From: Rhizobium leguminosarum
Lineage (GTDB): Bacteria > Pseudomonadota > Alphaproteobacteria > Rhizobiales > Rhizobiaceae
Length of the DNA: 8,334 nucleotides
Assembly (NCBI RefSeq): GCF_001652265.1
Contig: NZ_LWBS01000023.1
Location: forward strand, 1-8,334
Direction of reading: 5' to 3'
A model generated the notes under the pieces. That model did not search any database. It saw nothing but the letters and a program-made list of their open reading frames with translations, and was not told the DNA's origin. This document shows positions 1 to 6,031 of the stretch, piece after piece; the first letter of the stretch is position 1; every line of letters starts with the position of its first letter. The translations under genes and the position numbers were made by a program.

Positions 1-2
1 CG

Positions 3-101
3 AGGAACTTCGACAATCAGAAAACAGAAGCCAAGATCGGCGTCCACGTTCTCAACCGGATGACTGAACTTGGCCGTCCAGAATTGCGGCGTGTTGTATG
101 A
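3..101 (+). CDS. 3' end of an unidentified gene (partial)
   Basis: An open frame enters from the left edge and ends at the TGA at 99-101, giving the last 32 residues of a protein that ends in GRPELRRVV. The piece is charged and looks helical (NQKTEAKIGVHVLNRMTEL), with normal codon use for this DNA. I do not recognise the family. Its frame overlaps the likely start of the next gene at 70, so the two may be translationally coupled. The alternative, that this frame is open by chance, cannot be excluded from 99 bases. Confidence 0.55.
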   Translation, partial: RNFDNQKTEAKIGVHVLNRMTELGRPELRRVV

Positions 102-639
102 AAAATCCCAAGGGTGGGGTTATCTCGCACAGAATCTGATCCCTGCAACACGTCCATCGGAAATCCTGAAGCTGCCGCGGGTGACAGTCACTCGGCCATC
201 GAAGGACCACCTGCTGGCGATGGGGATGGCATCGTACGACTGTCACCGGAATTGCGCCGCGTACGCAAAAAGCGATCCCGATGGCTCAACCAGACATGTG
301 TGGGGTTGGATTATCCATGGGTCTGATCTCATTCTTCACTCGGTCGTGGAACGGGGAGGCCTTTGGCGCTGCCTGACACCACAATATATCGAGGCGCCAT
401 CACACTTCCCGTTCATCCCGGACATGACAATAGAGTGGCGGGAAAACGCCGACGGGTCACGGGAGCCACACCGGAACGGAACCAAGCTTCCTGATGCGCT
501 TCGAAAATATCCCGGAGATCATATTCGCATGGGAGATCGATTTCGGGAACTGATCGACTCCGGAATGTCTGTGCTTGATGCCCGGTCAATGGTCGACGCG
601 ACACTTGGCGCTGAGTTCAGCAAAAAGCCCGGTATTTGA
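70..639 (+). CDS. hypothetical protein with Cys-His pattern (189 aa)
   Basis: Soluble 189-residue protein of unknown function. It resembles, from memory, a family of bacterial hypothetical proteins that share CHxN, then GW, then an HSVV-type histidine, then TP and an F-x-PD motif. Here these are C58-H59-x-N61, G79-W80, H90-S-V-V, T103-P104 and F115-I-P-D118. The spacing of a conserved Cys and a His on strand-like segments would fit a papain-like or transglutaminase-like fold, but that is inference. There is no signal peptide or membrane span. The start is uncertain: TTG at 70 has a GGATGA-like sequence 5' of it, while GTG at 91 and TTG at 94 are alternatives. No in-frame ATG occurs before codon 51. 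It lies 124 bases before the five-gene block and may or may not belong with it. Confidence 0.75.
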   Translation: MAVQNCGVLYEKSQGWGYLAQNLIPATRPSEILKLPRVTVTRPSKDHLLAMGMASYDCHRNCAAYAKSDPDGSTRHVWGWIIHGSDLILHSVVERGGLWRCLTPQYIEAPSHFPFIPDMTIEWRENADGSREPHRNGTKLPDALRKYPGDHIRMGDRFRELIDSGMSVLDARSMVDATLGAEFSKKPGI

Positions 640-726
640 TCACACCTCCAGTGACTGCTCGAACGTGGATCTTCCGAGCGATATTTCCCCTGGGTCGATG
701 GTTCTATTTTGATTGCGCTGCTGTAG

Positions 727-736
727 GTTGCGCAAC
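727..736. promoter_or_regulatory. palindrome in the leader of the 65-aa gene
   Basis: GTTGCGCAAC is a perfect 10-bp palindrome 27 bases before the ATG at 764, in the 124-base gap that should hold the promoter of the downstream five-gene block. It could be a repressor half-site pair. No convincing -35/-10 pair was found next to it, and a 10-bp palindrome can occur by chance. Confidence 0.2.
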
Positions 737-763
737 TGCATCGCATCAAGTGGGGATATCCAG

Positions 764-961
764 ATGACCAAACAGCTATTCGACGTCCATGTGGAACGGG
801 TCAACGAGAATGCCAACCAGCAACCTGAGTTCGATATGAGGGCGGTCGCCATCACCATTACCGAAGATGGTCAGCTTTCAATCCAGGGAGAGGGTGGCAA
901 GTCCAGAACTCTTTCCGCATGGGGAAGCGTCACCATCACCCGCGTTTGGGGAAGTGAATGA
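764..961 (+). CDS. small soluble hypothetical protein (65 aa)
   Basis: Unrecognised 65-residue acidic protein, first gene of a five-gene run. The frame is open further upstream to 713, but the ATG at 764 is preferred: a purine-rich GTGGGGA lies about 7 bases before it, and the upstream extension is Cys/Arg-rich and does not look like the rest. The C-terminal half alternates polar and hydrophobic residues (AVAITITEDGQLSI, SVTITRVW), suggesting a small beta-rich fold. The stop overlaps the start of the 282-aa membrane protein in an ATGA, a strong sign of co-translation and functional linkage. No signal peptide or membrane span is visible. Confidence 0.65.
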   Translation: MTKQLFDVHVERVNENANQQPEFDMRAVAITITEDGQLSIQGEGGKSRTLSAWGSVTITRVWGSE

Positions 962-1806
962 GAAATAAGCTGACGGAATTGCTGACTTCCGACACCCTGC
1001 TGCTCGGAATCTATTGGATCTTCTGGATAGCGCTATTCGCACTGGCGGCCGGGCAACTGCTCTATTTCGCAGGTTACGGCGATTTCGCTACGGCACTTTC
1101 ATTGGCACTTCCGGCTGCAGCCTTCAAATACTTCGTTGGCACACTTAGTAGCGGGAAGACCGTCGAAGACGATCGCCAATTACAGTTCTATCGGTCATTC
1201 ATAAAAAATGCCCTTGCTTGGTCCGGCCCCACAGTCTTCCAGGTAAACGATACTCGGCAACTGGACGACGGCTTGGCTTTCGGAACCGTGATCGATTCGA
1301 CGGTCGGCTTTGAAGTCTACAATTCCGACGTAACGAGCGGGTATTCTGGGAATGTCGTGCGCGAAGTTCTGCCATCTGAAGTCTACGAGTACCTCGGGCA
1401 CGTGAAGGAACTCGAGAAGATCGACCGCTGCCTCAAGTTCGTCGCCAGACGAATGGGACCGGGCGACAACGACAGCCTCCTGTTGCACGATTTCAGGACC
1501 GTCATCCTCCGCGCCGTTTTTGACCTGACAAAGGCAGACAAGGACGCCTTCGAGGAAGAGTTTGCCGCCGCTCTACAGGTTCTTTTTTTCAAAGCTCATA
1601 ATACACCGCCGATCCGGAACCTGATTGCGGCGACCAAAGTCGAGTATGAGCGGACTGACAGCCGACGTATCCAAGTCGGCGACTGGCGAGTCACGTCAAG
1701 CTGGATCAAATCCGTTCCACCAAAAACCTTCGACGATTTGCTCGGAGAGACCGGACTGTCGATGCCCGTTCCGCCCAAGGAAAACTTCCAGATATATGAC
1801 GGGTGA
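958..1806 (+). CDS. membrane protein with two N-terminal spans and a cytoplasmic domain (282 aa)
   Basis: Unrecognised protein. Hydrophobic stretches at about residues 14-36 (LLGIYWIFWIALFALAAG) and 43-63 form a helical hairpin. The positive N-terminus (MRNK) and the Lys/Arg-containing segment after the second span place both ends in the cytoplasm. About 215 soluble residues follow, with an aromatic-rich beta-looking part (100-145) and a charged, probably helical part (147-225). No Walker, nuclease or protease motif is seen. The start overlaps the stop of the 65-aa gene by four bases, and its own stop is one base before the next ORF. The architecture resembles small membrane-anchored sensors or effectors with unknown soluble domains, but I assign no function. 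Confidence 0.8.
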   Translation: MRNKLTELLTSDTLLLGIYWIFWIALFALAAGQLLYFAGYGDFATALSLALPAAAFKYFVGTLSSGKTVEDDRQLQFYRSFIKNALAWSGPTVFQVNDTRQLDDGLAFGTVIDSTVGFEVYNSDVTSGYSGNVVREVLPSEVYEYLGHVKELEKIDRCLKFVARRMGPGDNDSLLLHDFRTVILRAVFDLTKADKDAFEEEFAAALQVLFFKAHNTPPIRNLIAATKVEYERTDSRRIQVGDWRVTSSWIKSVPPKTFDDLLGETGLSMPVPPKENFQIYDG

Positions 1807-1807
1807 A

Positions 1808-1909
1808 ATGGATGCTCGAACTCGCCCACGCCGAGTGGGAGCTGGAACACTGCCTGCCGCCGTTGCGCTCGCCGCGTTTCTGCTTGCTGCAGTAGTTGTC
1901 GCTAAGTAG
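1808..1909 (+). CDS. candidate 33-aa single-span membrane peptide
   Basis: Short ORF beginning one base after the stop of the 282-aa gene. It encodes a basic head (MDARTRPRRVGAGT) and one hydrophobic segment (residues 15-32) ending VVVAK, a typical single-pass mini-protein with N-terminus in the cytoplasm. A four-codon-longer start at 1796 overlaps the upstream gene. GGTGAA precedes the 1808 ATG, a weak ribosome binding site, so coupling to the upstream stop is likely if it is translated. Its stop falls in the loop of a 12-bp stem-loop (1890-1927) that reaches the next gene's ribosome binding site, so it could also act as a leader ORF. Too short to be certain. Confidence 0.4.
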   Translation: MDARTRPRRVGAGTLPAAVALAAFLLAAVVVAK

Positions 1910-1927
1910 TCTCGCCGACAACTACTG
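1890..1927 (+). promoter_or_regulatory. 12-bp stem-loop before the ribosome binding site of the 149-aa gene
   Basis: CAGTAGTTGTCG (1890-1901) and CGACAACTACTG (1916-1927) are perfect inverted arms around a 14-base loop. The last base of the right arm is the first G of the GGGGGA ribosome binding site (1927-1932) of the gene starting at 1938. The left arm is coding sequence of the 33-aa ORF, whose TAG (1907-1909) is in the loop. Ribosomes reaching that stop would open the stem, so translational coupling or attenuation is possible. There is no T-run after it, so an intrinsic terminator is unlikely. Confidence 0.55.
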
Positions 1928-1937
1928 GGGGAATCAC

Positions 1938-2387
1938 ATGACAGATCAAGCGCAGCAATCCGCTAACCATGCTAGAGCAGTACAAAGCGCAGAGATGCTC
2001 GGAAAGCCGATGCTGGGGATTGCTCTTTTCATTCTGTATGGCGCCTATCGCATGACGCAGGAGGGTGTCTGGCCGTCATGGCCCAACGGAACGATCCTGC
2101 TCGGTGGAGGTGTCGTTTCAATGGCTTTCGTTGTCCTCTACATGCGGAGTATCGAAGATGGACCGGGCCGAAGCTGGGCAAAGGCGGCTTCGGCCTTTGG
2201 CGGTCTGATCCCATATCTCTATCCGCTGTATGTGATCGGCTATGTGGGAATATGGTCGCTCATTCAGCTCGTCACCGTCGGATTTACATGGTCTGGTCTG
2301 GGTGCGGGAATGTTCGGTGTGATCTTCGGCTATCGGATCTTGAAGACTTTCTATGACATTACGGAACTGTCGACCGCCAAGGCGTGA
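1938..2387 (+). CDS. polytopic membrane protein (149 aa)
   Basis: Unrecognised integral membrane protein. The ATG at 1938 is chosen because GGGGGA lies five bases upstream; the frame is open to 1896 but that extension runs through the stem-loop. Hydrophobic segments are visible at about residues 21-38, 52-70, 84-118 (long enough for one or two spans) and 116-134. The last 15 residues (KTFYDITELSTAKA) and the first 20 are polar. No catalytic motif is evident. It sits between a candidate mini-membrane peptide and a membrane-anchored protein, 30 bases before the latter, and probably forms a membrane complex with its neighbours. Confidence 0.8.
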   Translation: MTDQAQQSANHARAVQSAEMLGKPMLGIALFILYGAYRMTQEGVWPSWPNGTILLGGGVVSMAFVVLYMRSIEDGPGRSWAKAASAFGGLIPYLYPLYVIGYVGIWSLIQLVTVGFTWSGLGAGMFGVIFGYRILKTFYDITELSTAKA

Positions 2388-2417
2388 AGATCCAGTTTCC
2401 GGAAAGGCTCTATTTTC

Positions 2418-3062
2418 ATGACTTGGCTTGTTGTCGCGGTAATGGTCGTTGGCGCACTCTTCTTTCTCATGTCGTCGTCAAGAAAGTCCGCGCCGACCTA
2501 CACACCCGCTCGCACTGCGGTATCCGCCCCATCCACGGAAGATAGTCGTCGCAATCTCGACGCGTTGTTCACTCGAAACCAACTGCGCGTCCAAGGAATG
2601 TCCGACAGCGAGCTTCGAGCATTCATCTCTGCTCTTCGACAAGAAGCCGAAGTGCACTGGACCCATGCCTACAGCACCTGCATGGGAGACGGTAAGGACG
2701 AGAAGATTTCAATCCAACTCGCCCTGTTCCGCACAGCCGCCGTCATTCTGACGGGAGAGCAACTGCCGGATGATTCACTTTATGGAGGCCTGGATCTCGA
2801 GACGGTGCCCTTCAAAGATATGCCCGCCGATCAGGCAAAGGCGGCGTTCGTCGAATACTGCGTTGCCAAGTATGCGCCGGGGTCCGCAGATTGGGATCTG
2901 CTCGATCGAAGTCTGCTCGGCTTCGGTGACAAGGTTTTCGACGACAGCAAGTCGCAGCCCAAGCCAGATCACTATATCTACGAGATGATTTACCGTGAGA
3001 CGCTCGACTGGCAGAAATTCCTGGCGCGAGCGATCAGTCAACGTGTCAAGCAGGGTACTTAA
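2418..3062 (+). CDS. protein with N-terminal membrane anchor (214 aa)
   Basis: Unrecognised protein, last of the five-gene run. Residues 3-18 (WLVVAVMVVGALFFLM) form one span. The next residues SSSRKSA are positive, so the positive-inside rule puts the C-terminal domain in the cytoplasm, though an uncleaved export signal is possible. A low-complexity Pro/Thr/Ser/Ala linker (about 22-42) leads to a helical domain with two cysteines (C88 and C148) and conserved-looking segments such as WTHAYSTCMGDGKDE. The ribosome binding site is GGAAAGG at 2401-2407, inside a TTTCCGGAAA palindrome. Function unknown. Confidence 0.8.
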   Translation: MTWLVVAVMVVGALFFLMSSSRKSAPTYTPARTAVSAPSTEDSRRNLDALFTRNQLRVQGMSDSELRAFISALRQEAEVHWTHAYSTCMGDGKDEKISIQLALFRTAAVILTGEQLPDDSLYGGLDLETVPFKDMPADQAKAAFVEYCVAKYAPGSADWDLLDRSLLGFGDKVFDDSKSQPKPDHYIYEMIYRETLDWQKFLARAISQRVKQGT

Positions 3063-3128
3063 AGCTTCAGACAACCCATTCCGGCAATCTCAGCCTTTGT
3101 ACGATATCTTGCCTGAGACATGGAGGGG

Positions 3129-3582
3129 ATGATGTCTTTCGGAAGGATCGTGACCGCTATCCATGCTCGCGGCGTTCTCGGCGGGAGCTGGATACAGCTA
3201 TATGGCGGAGATGCCATCATAAGGGACTGCAGCCGCAGGAGCCGTGGCGTACCAGCCATATTCCCTCTGTTCCGGCGCCAAACACTATCACTGAGTCGTC
3301 GGCGGTGACACCATTTTTGGAATCAGGGCATCAAGAATCCGCGTCGCGGACATCGATACACCTGAAGTTTCCGAGCCGAAATGCGTGTCTGAGGCTGCTC
3401 TCGGGATTAGGGCGACACACAGGATGCTTCAACTCCTCAATGCGGGGCCATCGAGATGCGGAGCTGGCCAGGGCGGGATGAAGACAAGTCGCAAACTCCG
3501 GGTGCTCTTGCGCAACGGCCGTAGCCTCGGTGACACCTTGGTCAGCGAGGGATTGGCGAGGACGTGGACCGGGCGTCGACAG
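3129..3582 (+). pseudogene. decayed thermonuclease (staphylococcal nuclease family)
   Basis: Clear remains of a secreted or membrane-anchored SNase-like nuclease. The family is recognised from VVGGDT, then RIRVADIDTPEVSEPKC, NAG, IEMRSWPGRDEDK, RKLRVLLRNGRSLGDTLVSE and GLARTWTGRRQ. The start would be ATG 3129 or 3132 after GGAGGGG, with a hydrophobic leader. Visible lesions: a frameshift near 3155 within the leader; TAA at 3220-3222; TGA at 3292-3294 where relatives have the Cys before VVDGDT; a shift into frame 3 near 3448; a shift back near 3489, where the YG of YGRKL is missing; and loss of the C-terminus at 3582. The usual DGDT is GGDT. No product can be made; the homology ends exactly where DUF1419 homology begins on the other strand. 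Confidence 0.85.
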
Positions 3583-3989
3583 ATATGCTCGAGCCGCTCT
3601 TCGCGGGACATGACCCGGACGGGCTGCGTTTCGCGCTCGAAAATCGCCGCCCGCATTGTCTCGACCGAAGTGGGATCGGACAGGTCGGAATAGCCGTGGA
3701 GGTACCGGGGCGTCCCGCCGATCCGCAGCGCTAAGAAGATGCTTGTGACCGAGCCAGTCAGGAATTCGCGCAGCGCAAAGATTGGCCCACGCATCCACAG
3801 TGGCGGCAGAATGTCGAGCATGTAGTCGTAAAGTGCCTCGTCAATCTCGAACCACTCTCCGCTGTAAAGCGGGGCGGCATCGGTCTGCCATCGGTCGGGG
3901 CGCTGGTTATGGCGATCGAAAAGCCGAAACATTTGCGGGCGCGTTGCGACGCCTTCGAAAATCTTGGCGGTAGGGGCAGGGGTGTTCAT
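3429..3989 (-). CDS. DUF1419 domain protein, C-terminus replaced by antisense nuclease sequence
   Basis: Residues 1-136 match my recollection of DUF1419, a family of unknown function on rhizobial plasmids: GVATRPQMFRLFDRH at 13-27, GEWFEIDE at 44-51, YDYMLDILPPLWMRG at 54-68, REFLTGS at 74-80 and EERLEH at 130-135. After I136 (codon 3582-3584) the frame reads through the antisense of the thermonuclease relic, so residues 137-186 are not DUF1419 sequence. The family is normally longer, so its own C-terminus appears lost. GAAGGAG six to seven bases before the ATG is a strong ribosome binding site. It follows the TOPRIM gene by 117 bases on the same strand and could share a transcript. The chimera is open but may be non-functional. 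Confidence 0.7.
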   Translation of the reverse strand: MNTPAPTAKIFEGVATRPQMFRLFDRHNQRPDRWQTDAAPLYSGEWFEIDEALYDYMLDILPPLWMRGPIFALREFLTGSVTSIFLALRIGGTPRYLHGYSDLSDPTSVETMRAAIFERETQPVRVMSREERLEHICRRPVHVLANPSLTKVSPRLRPLRKSTRSLRLVFIPPWPAPHLDGPALRS

Positions 3990-4092
3990 CTATGGCTCCT
4001 TCAGGGTTTCGGGACCTGGCGATGACCACTCCATCACCTTCTTTTTAATCCCTCATGCCACCTTCCGGGCCGCCGGCATCCCGATCGGCCGT

Positions 4093-4131
4093 GTCAAGGG
4101 CCGGCTTCAGCCGGGCGAAGCCTCCCTTGAC
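4093..4131. repeat. nested palindromic element, copy 1
   Basis: Outer arms GTCAAGGG (4093-4100) and CCCTTGAC (4124-4131) enclose an inner hairpin CCGGCT-TC-AGCCGG. The sequence left of the right outer arm, GGCGAAGCCTCCCTTG, recurs with one change in copy 2 (5159-5218). It straddles the stop codon of the TOPRIM gene, so the last seven residues of that protein are encoded by the element. There is no T-run on the - strand side, so it is read as an interspersed repeat, not a clear terminator. Confidence 0.55.
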
Positions 4132-5069
4132 GCCGTCGGCGGCGATGCGGCACGCATCTCTCTTCCTTCGCTCTTTAATTTCTCTCTCCTTCTCTCCTGC
4201 AGGACTTCATTCCAATCCTCCGCCGGCGGCCGGAGACGGACCGAAGGGCGATCGACCTGTGCGGCCAGTGCCTGAAGACGACAAGCGAAAGCATCGCCTT
4301 GGCTATTGGCATCGGTGGCACATACGAGGTGAGTGCCAGGGCAAGCGAGAAGGTCGACCAGCGCCGCTTCGGTTCTGGGCGACCATCCGCCACCGGTACT
4401 GAGGTAAAGACTTCCGTCCTGCAGATCTTCGATCGCAGCCAGGCTCATTGCGTCGATCGCGGCCTCCGTCACGCAGAGACGAAGAGCATCCCTCGCACCC
4501 AAGCGAAACAGGATTTTGCTGCCACCTGTGGAGAAGCCGCGCCAGTCGGGTCCGCGTTCTTCCCATCCGACCACCAGCCCGGCGCCATCGGTATGGGCGG
4601 CCCACATGCTGCCGAATGGCCCTTCTCGTACGATCCCTTGATTGATTGCCGAGCGCAGGATGGAGGCCTGGACAGCTCGCGTCCAGCAAAGATACCTCCA
4701 CGCGCCGGATCCCGTGCCTGGAAGACGGCGCCCTTGCCATCGTTTCAGAATAGGCACAACCTTGGACGAGGGCTTCTTCCAGACGACAGGCGCAGCTTTG
4801 TAACCGATGAGAGCGCCGACACGGTCGACGGCGTCCGAAAACGCCAAATGCTCGAGCAGGGCGACAAGGGCGAAAATGTCACCTTTGTCTTCGCTCAAAG
4901 GATCAAACCAGCCACGGCCTTCATGCGTGACGATGATGATTTCCGCTCCTTTGCGAAACTTCACAGCCCGGCGCGTGCTCTCCTTGATATCGACCGCAAA
5001 TCCAGCCTGTTCGAGGACGGCAGCGCAACTCACCGCTTCGCGTATTTTCTCGATTTCTTCTCTTTTCAT
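4107..5069 (-). CDS. DUF3991 and TOPRIM domain protein (320 aa)
   Basis: Primase-like protein common on rhizobial plasmids. The N-terminal part (1-95) resembles a DnaG-type zinc-finger fold without the zinc ligands: a conserved GRGWFDPLSEDKGDIFALV (51-69) and a GALIGY end. DUF3991 follows (about 115-190, with GPFGSMWAAHTD and GWEERGPDWRGFSTGGSK). The TOPRIM part has the Glu motif TEAAIDAMSL (201-210), STGGGW (224-229) and the acidic motif TDANSQGD (252-259), which should bind metal; EDWNEVL closes the domain (284-290). The start at 5069 is preferred over the longer open frame to 5282 because GGGGAAA precedes it and the family starts here. It probably acts on DNA in plasmid replication or transfer, but the exact role is not established. 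The last seven residues come from a palindromic repeat. It appears intact. Confidence 0.88.
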   Translation of the reverse strand: MKREEIEKIREAVSCAAVLEQAGFAVDIKESTRRAVKFRKGAEIIIVTHEGRGWFDPLSEDKGDIFALVALLEHLAFSDAVDRVGALIGYKAAPVVWKKPSSKVVPILKRWQGRRLPGTGSGAWRYLCWTRAVQASILRSAINQGIVREGPFGSMWAAHTDGAGLVVGWEERGPDWRGFSTGGSKILFRLGARDALRLCVTEAAIDAMSLAAIEDLQDGSLYLSTGGGWSPRTEAALVDLLACPGTHLVCATDANSQGDAFACRLQALAAQVDRPSVRLRPPAEDWNEVLQERRREKLKSEGREMRAASPPTASREASPG

Positions 5070-5158
5070 GATTTTCCCCGATCGCCTGCGATCGTTCCTC
5101 AACTTAATTCCCCGCATAGGCGGCGGGACATCTTCCGGCCGCAGCGAAGAGCAGAGGG

Positions 5159-5218
5159 GGCAAGGGCGCGGGAAGCAAGGTGCAAGGTTGCACCGCCCGC
5201 GGCGAAGCTTCCCTTGCC
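5159..5218. repeat. nested palindromic element, copy 2
   Basis: Outer arms GGCAAGGG (5159-5166) and CCCTTGCC (5211-5218) enclose an inner hairpin GTGCAA-GG-TTGCAC (5180-5193). Its right arm GGCGAAGCTTCCCTTG matches that of copy 1 at 4093-4131 apart from one base. It lies in the 184-base gap between the 58-aa gene and the TOPRIM gene. The same layout, an outer 8-bp arm pair with an inner 6-bp hairpin and 2-base loop, suggests one repeat family. Confidence 0.55.
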
Positions 5219-5253
5219 GCCGACAGGTCGCCAGCGGCACGGCAATTGCCGGC

Positions 5254-5430
5254 TCAGTGAGCCGGCCAGGGATTGAATTCATGGGTTACCGAAAGGTCAT
5301 CATCGACGTCGATCTCGTCAGAGGGAAGCACGCCGTATTCACCGTCGACCTCGAAGACGGTGACCGGGACCATCAGGTCGCGGGAGAGTTGGAAGGCGTG
5401 AGACTGTGCGAGGGAAAGATCGTGCGACAT
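5254..5430 (-). CDS. small conserved-looking rhizobial protein (58 aa)
   Basis: Soluble, acidic 58-residue protein of unknown function. It begins MSHDLSLAQSHAFQLSRDLM and ends EFNPWPAH, a pattern I recall from small hypothetical proteins beside DUF3991/TOPRIM genes on rhizobial plasmids. The ATG at 5430 is chosen because CGGAG lies about eight bases before it; the frame is open to 5466 but the extension has no better site. The middle segment PVTVFEVDGEYGVLPSDE looks like a beta hairpin followed by an Asp-rich tail (DVDDD). It is upstream of the TOPRIM gene on the same strand, 184 bases away, with a palindromic repeat between them. Confidence 0.65.
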   Translation of the reverse strand: MSHDLSLAQSHAFQLSRDLMVPVTVFEVDGEYGVLPSDEIDVDDDLSVTHEFNPWPAH

Positions 5431-5466
5431 GTGCGAGGCTCCGTAAGGGAGCGGGCCAATTCCCAC

Positions 5467-5686
5467 TTATGGTTCCTCAAAAAGACCAGAGACGGTCGCG
5501 ATCACCGCGCCGGCATAGCCAAGCGGCCGCAGCTTGCTAGCGGACCCCTTGCGGGTTGATCGTGGAAGGCCCGGCTTTGGTCTAGGACACCATCACAGAA
5601 AGCGGGGATTGGCATGCTTCCGATTGGTGCCTACCATGATGAGGCCACATCTTCACCGCAGGTAGACCAAGCCATTGGAGTCAAGG
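5467..5686. other. intergenic region between divergent genes, with a long-range inverted repeat
   Basis: These 220 bases separate the - strand 58-aa gene from the + strand BrnA-like gene and should hold both promoters. GGCT-TTGGTCTA (5573-5584) pairs with TAGACCAA-GCC (5663-5673) with one bulged T and a 78-base spacer. GATTGG occurs twice inside (from about 5608 and 5623). The arms end 13 bases before the BrnA-like ATG. A 5' leader stem or the ends of a small insertion (MITE-like) are both possible. No clear target duplication was seen. Confidence 0.4.
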
Positions 5687-5923
5687 ATGACACGAACACC
5701 ACGACGCCCCGCCAATCCGCTCGACGCCGCGGAGGCCTTATTCAAGCCGGCAAAGAAGGTGGCACCGCCGCCTGCTGTCGAACGGCGAGCGCTGCCAAAT
5801 GTCAAGGAGCAGGTCTCCCTGAAACTCGACAGCGACGTGCTCGCCTATTTTCAGGAGGAGGGTCCAGGCTGGCAGGAGCGTATCAACGATGCGCTGCGTG
5901 CCGCCATGAAGGACGATGGTTGA
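5687..5923 (+). CDS. BrnA-like antitoxin (78 aa), orphan
   Basis: The C-terminal half fits the BrnA antitoxin family, a ribbon-helix-helix DNA-binding protein that represses its own operon and neutralises a BrnT-type RNase. A strand (QVSLKLD, 42-48) is followed by a helix (SDVLAYFQEE, 49-58), then the diagnostic GPGWQERINDALRAAM (59-74). The N-terminal 40 residues are Pro/Ala/Arg/Lys-rich and probably disordered. GGAG six bases before the ATG at 5687 decides the start. No BrnT toxin gene is visible: the upstream 220 bases are noncoding and the downstream gene is on the other strand. It may be a solitary antitoxin or a stand-alone regulator. Confidence 0.75.
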   Translation: MTRTPRRPANPLDAAEALFKPAKKVAPPPAVERRALPNVKEQVSLKLDSDVLAYFQEEGPGWQERINDALRAAMKDDG

Positions 5924-6031
5924 ACCTGGCTGCTCACGCGACCGCCCGTTCCGGCACAGCGGATCGACGAAGCAATTAGGCTATCGCTCCACCGAATAAG
6001 TTTCCAAACAATGAGCTAGTCAAGACGCGTC

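Noticed and set aside
651..767. A 38-codon GTG frame ending in an ATGA overlap with the 65-aa gene
   Set aside because: No ribosome binding site before the GTG and an unremarkable product; the overlap alone is weak evidence.
3331..3798. A 155-codon - strand frame over the nuclease relic and DUF1419 gene
   Set aside because: Its product is Arg/Ala-rich with no family features; both real homologies in this interval are in other frames.
4299..5276. A 325-codon open frame on + across the TOPRIM gene
   Set aside because: It is antisense to a clear DUF3991/TOPRIM protein with all motifs, and has no recognisable domain; open antisense frames are common in GC-rich DNA.
5509..5577. tRNA-like stretch with TAGCCAAGCGG and GGGTTGATC, and partly pairing ends
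   Set aside because: The first part resembles an A box, but the D-stem cannot close, no anticodon stem forms, the T-arm consensus is broken and the ends pair over only about five bases.
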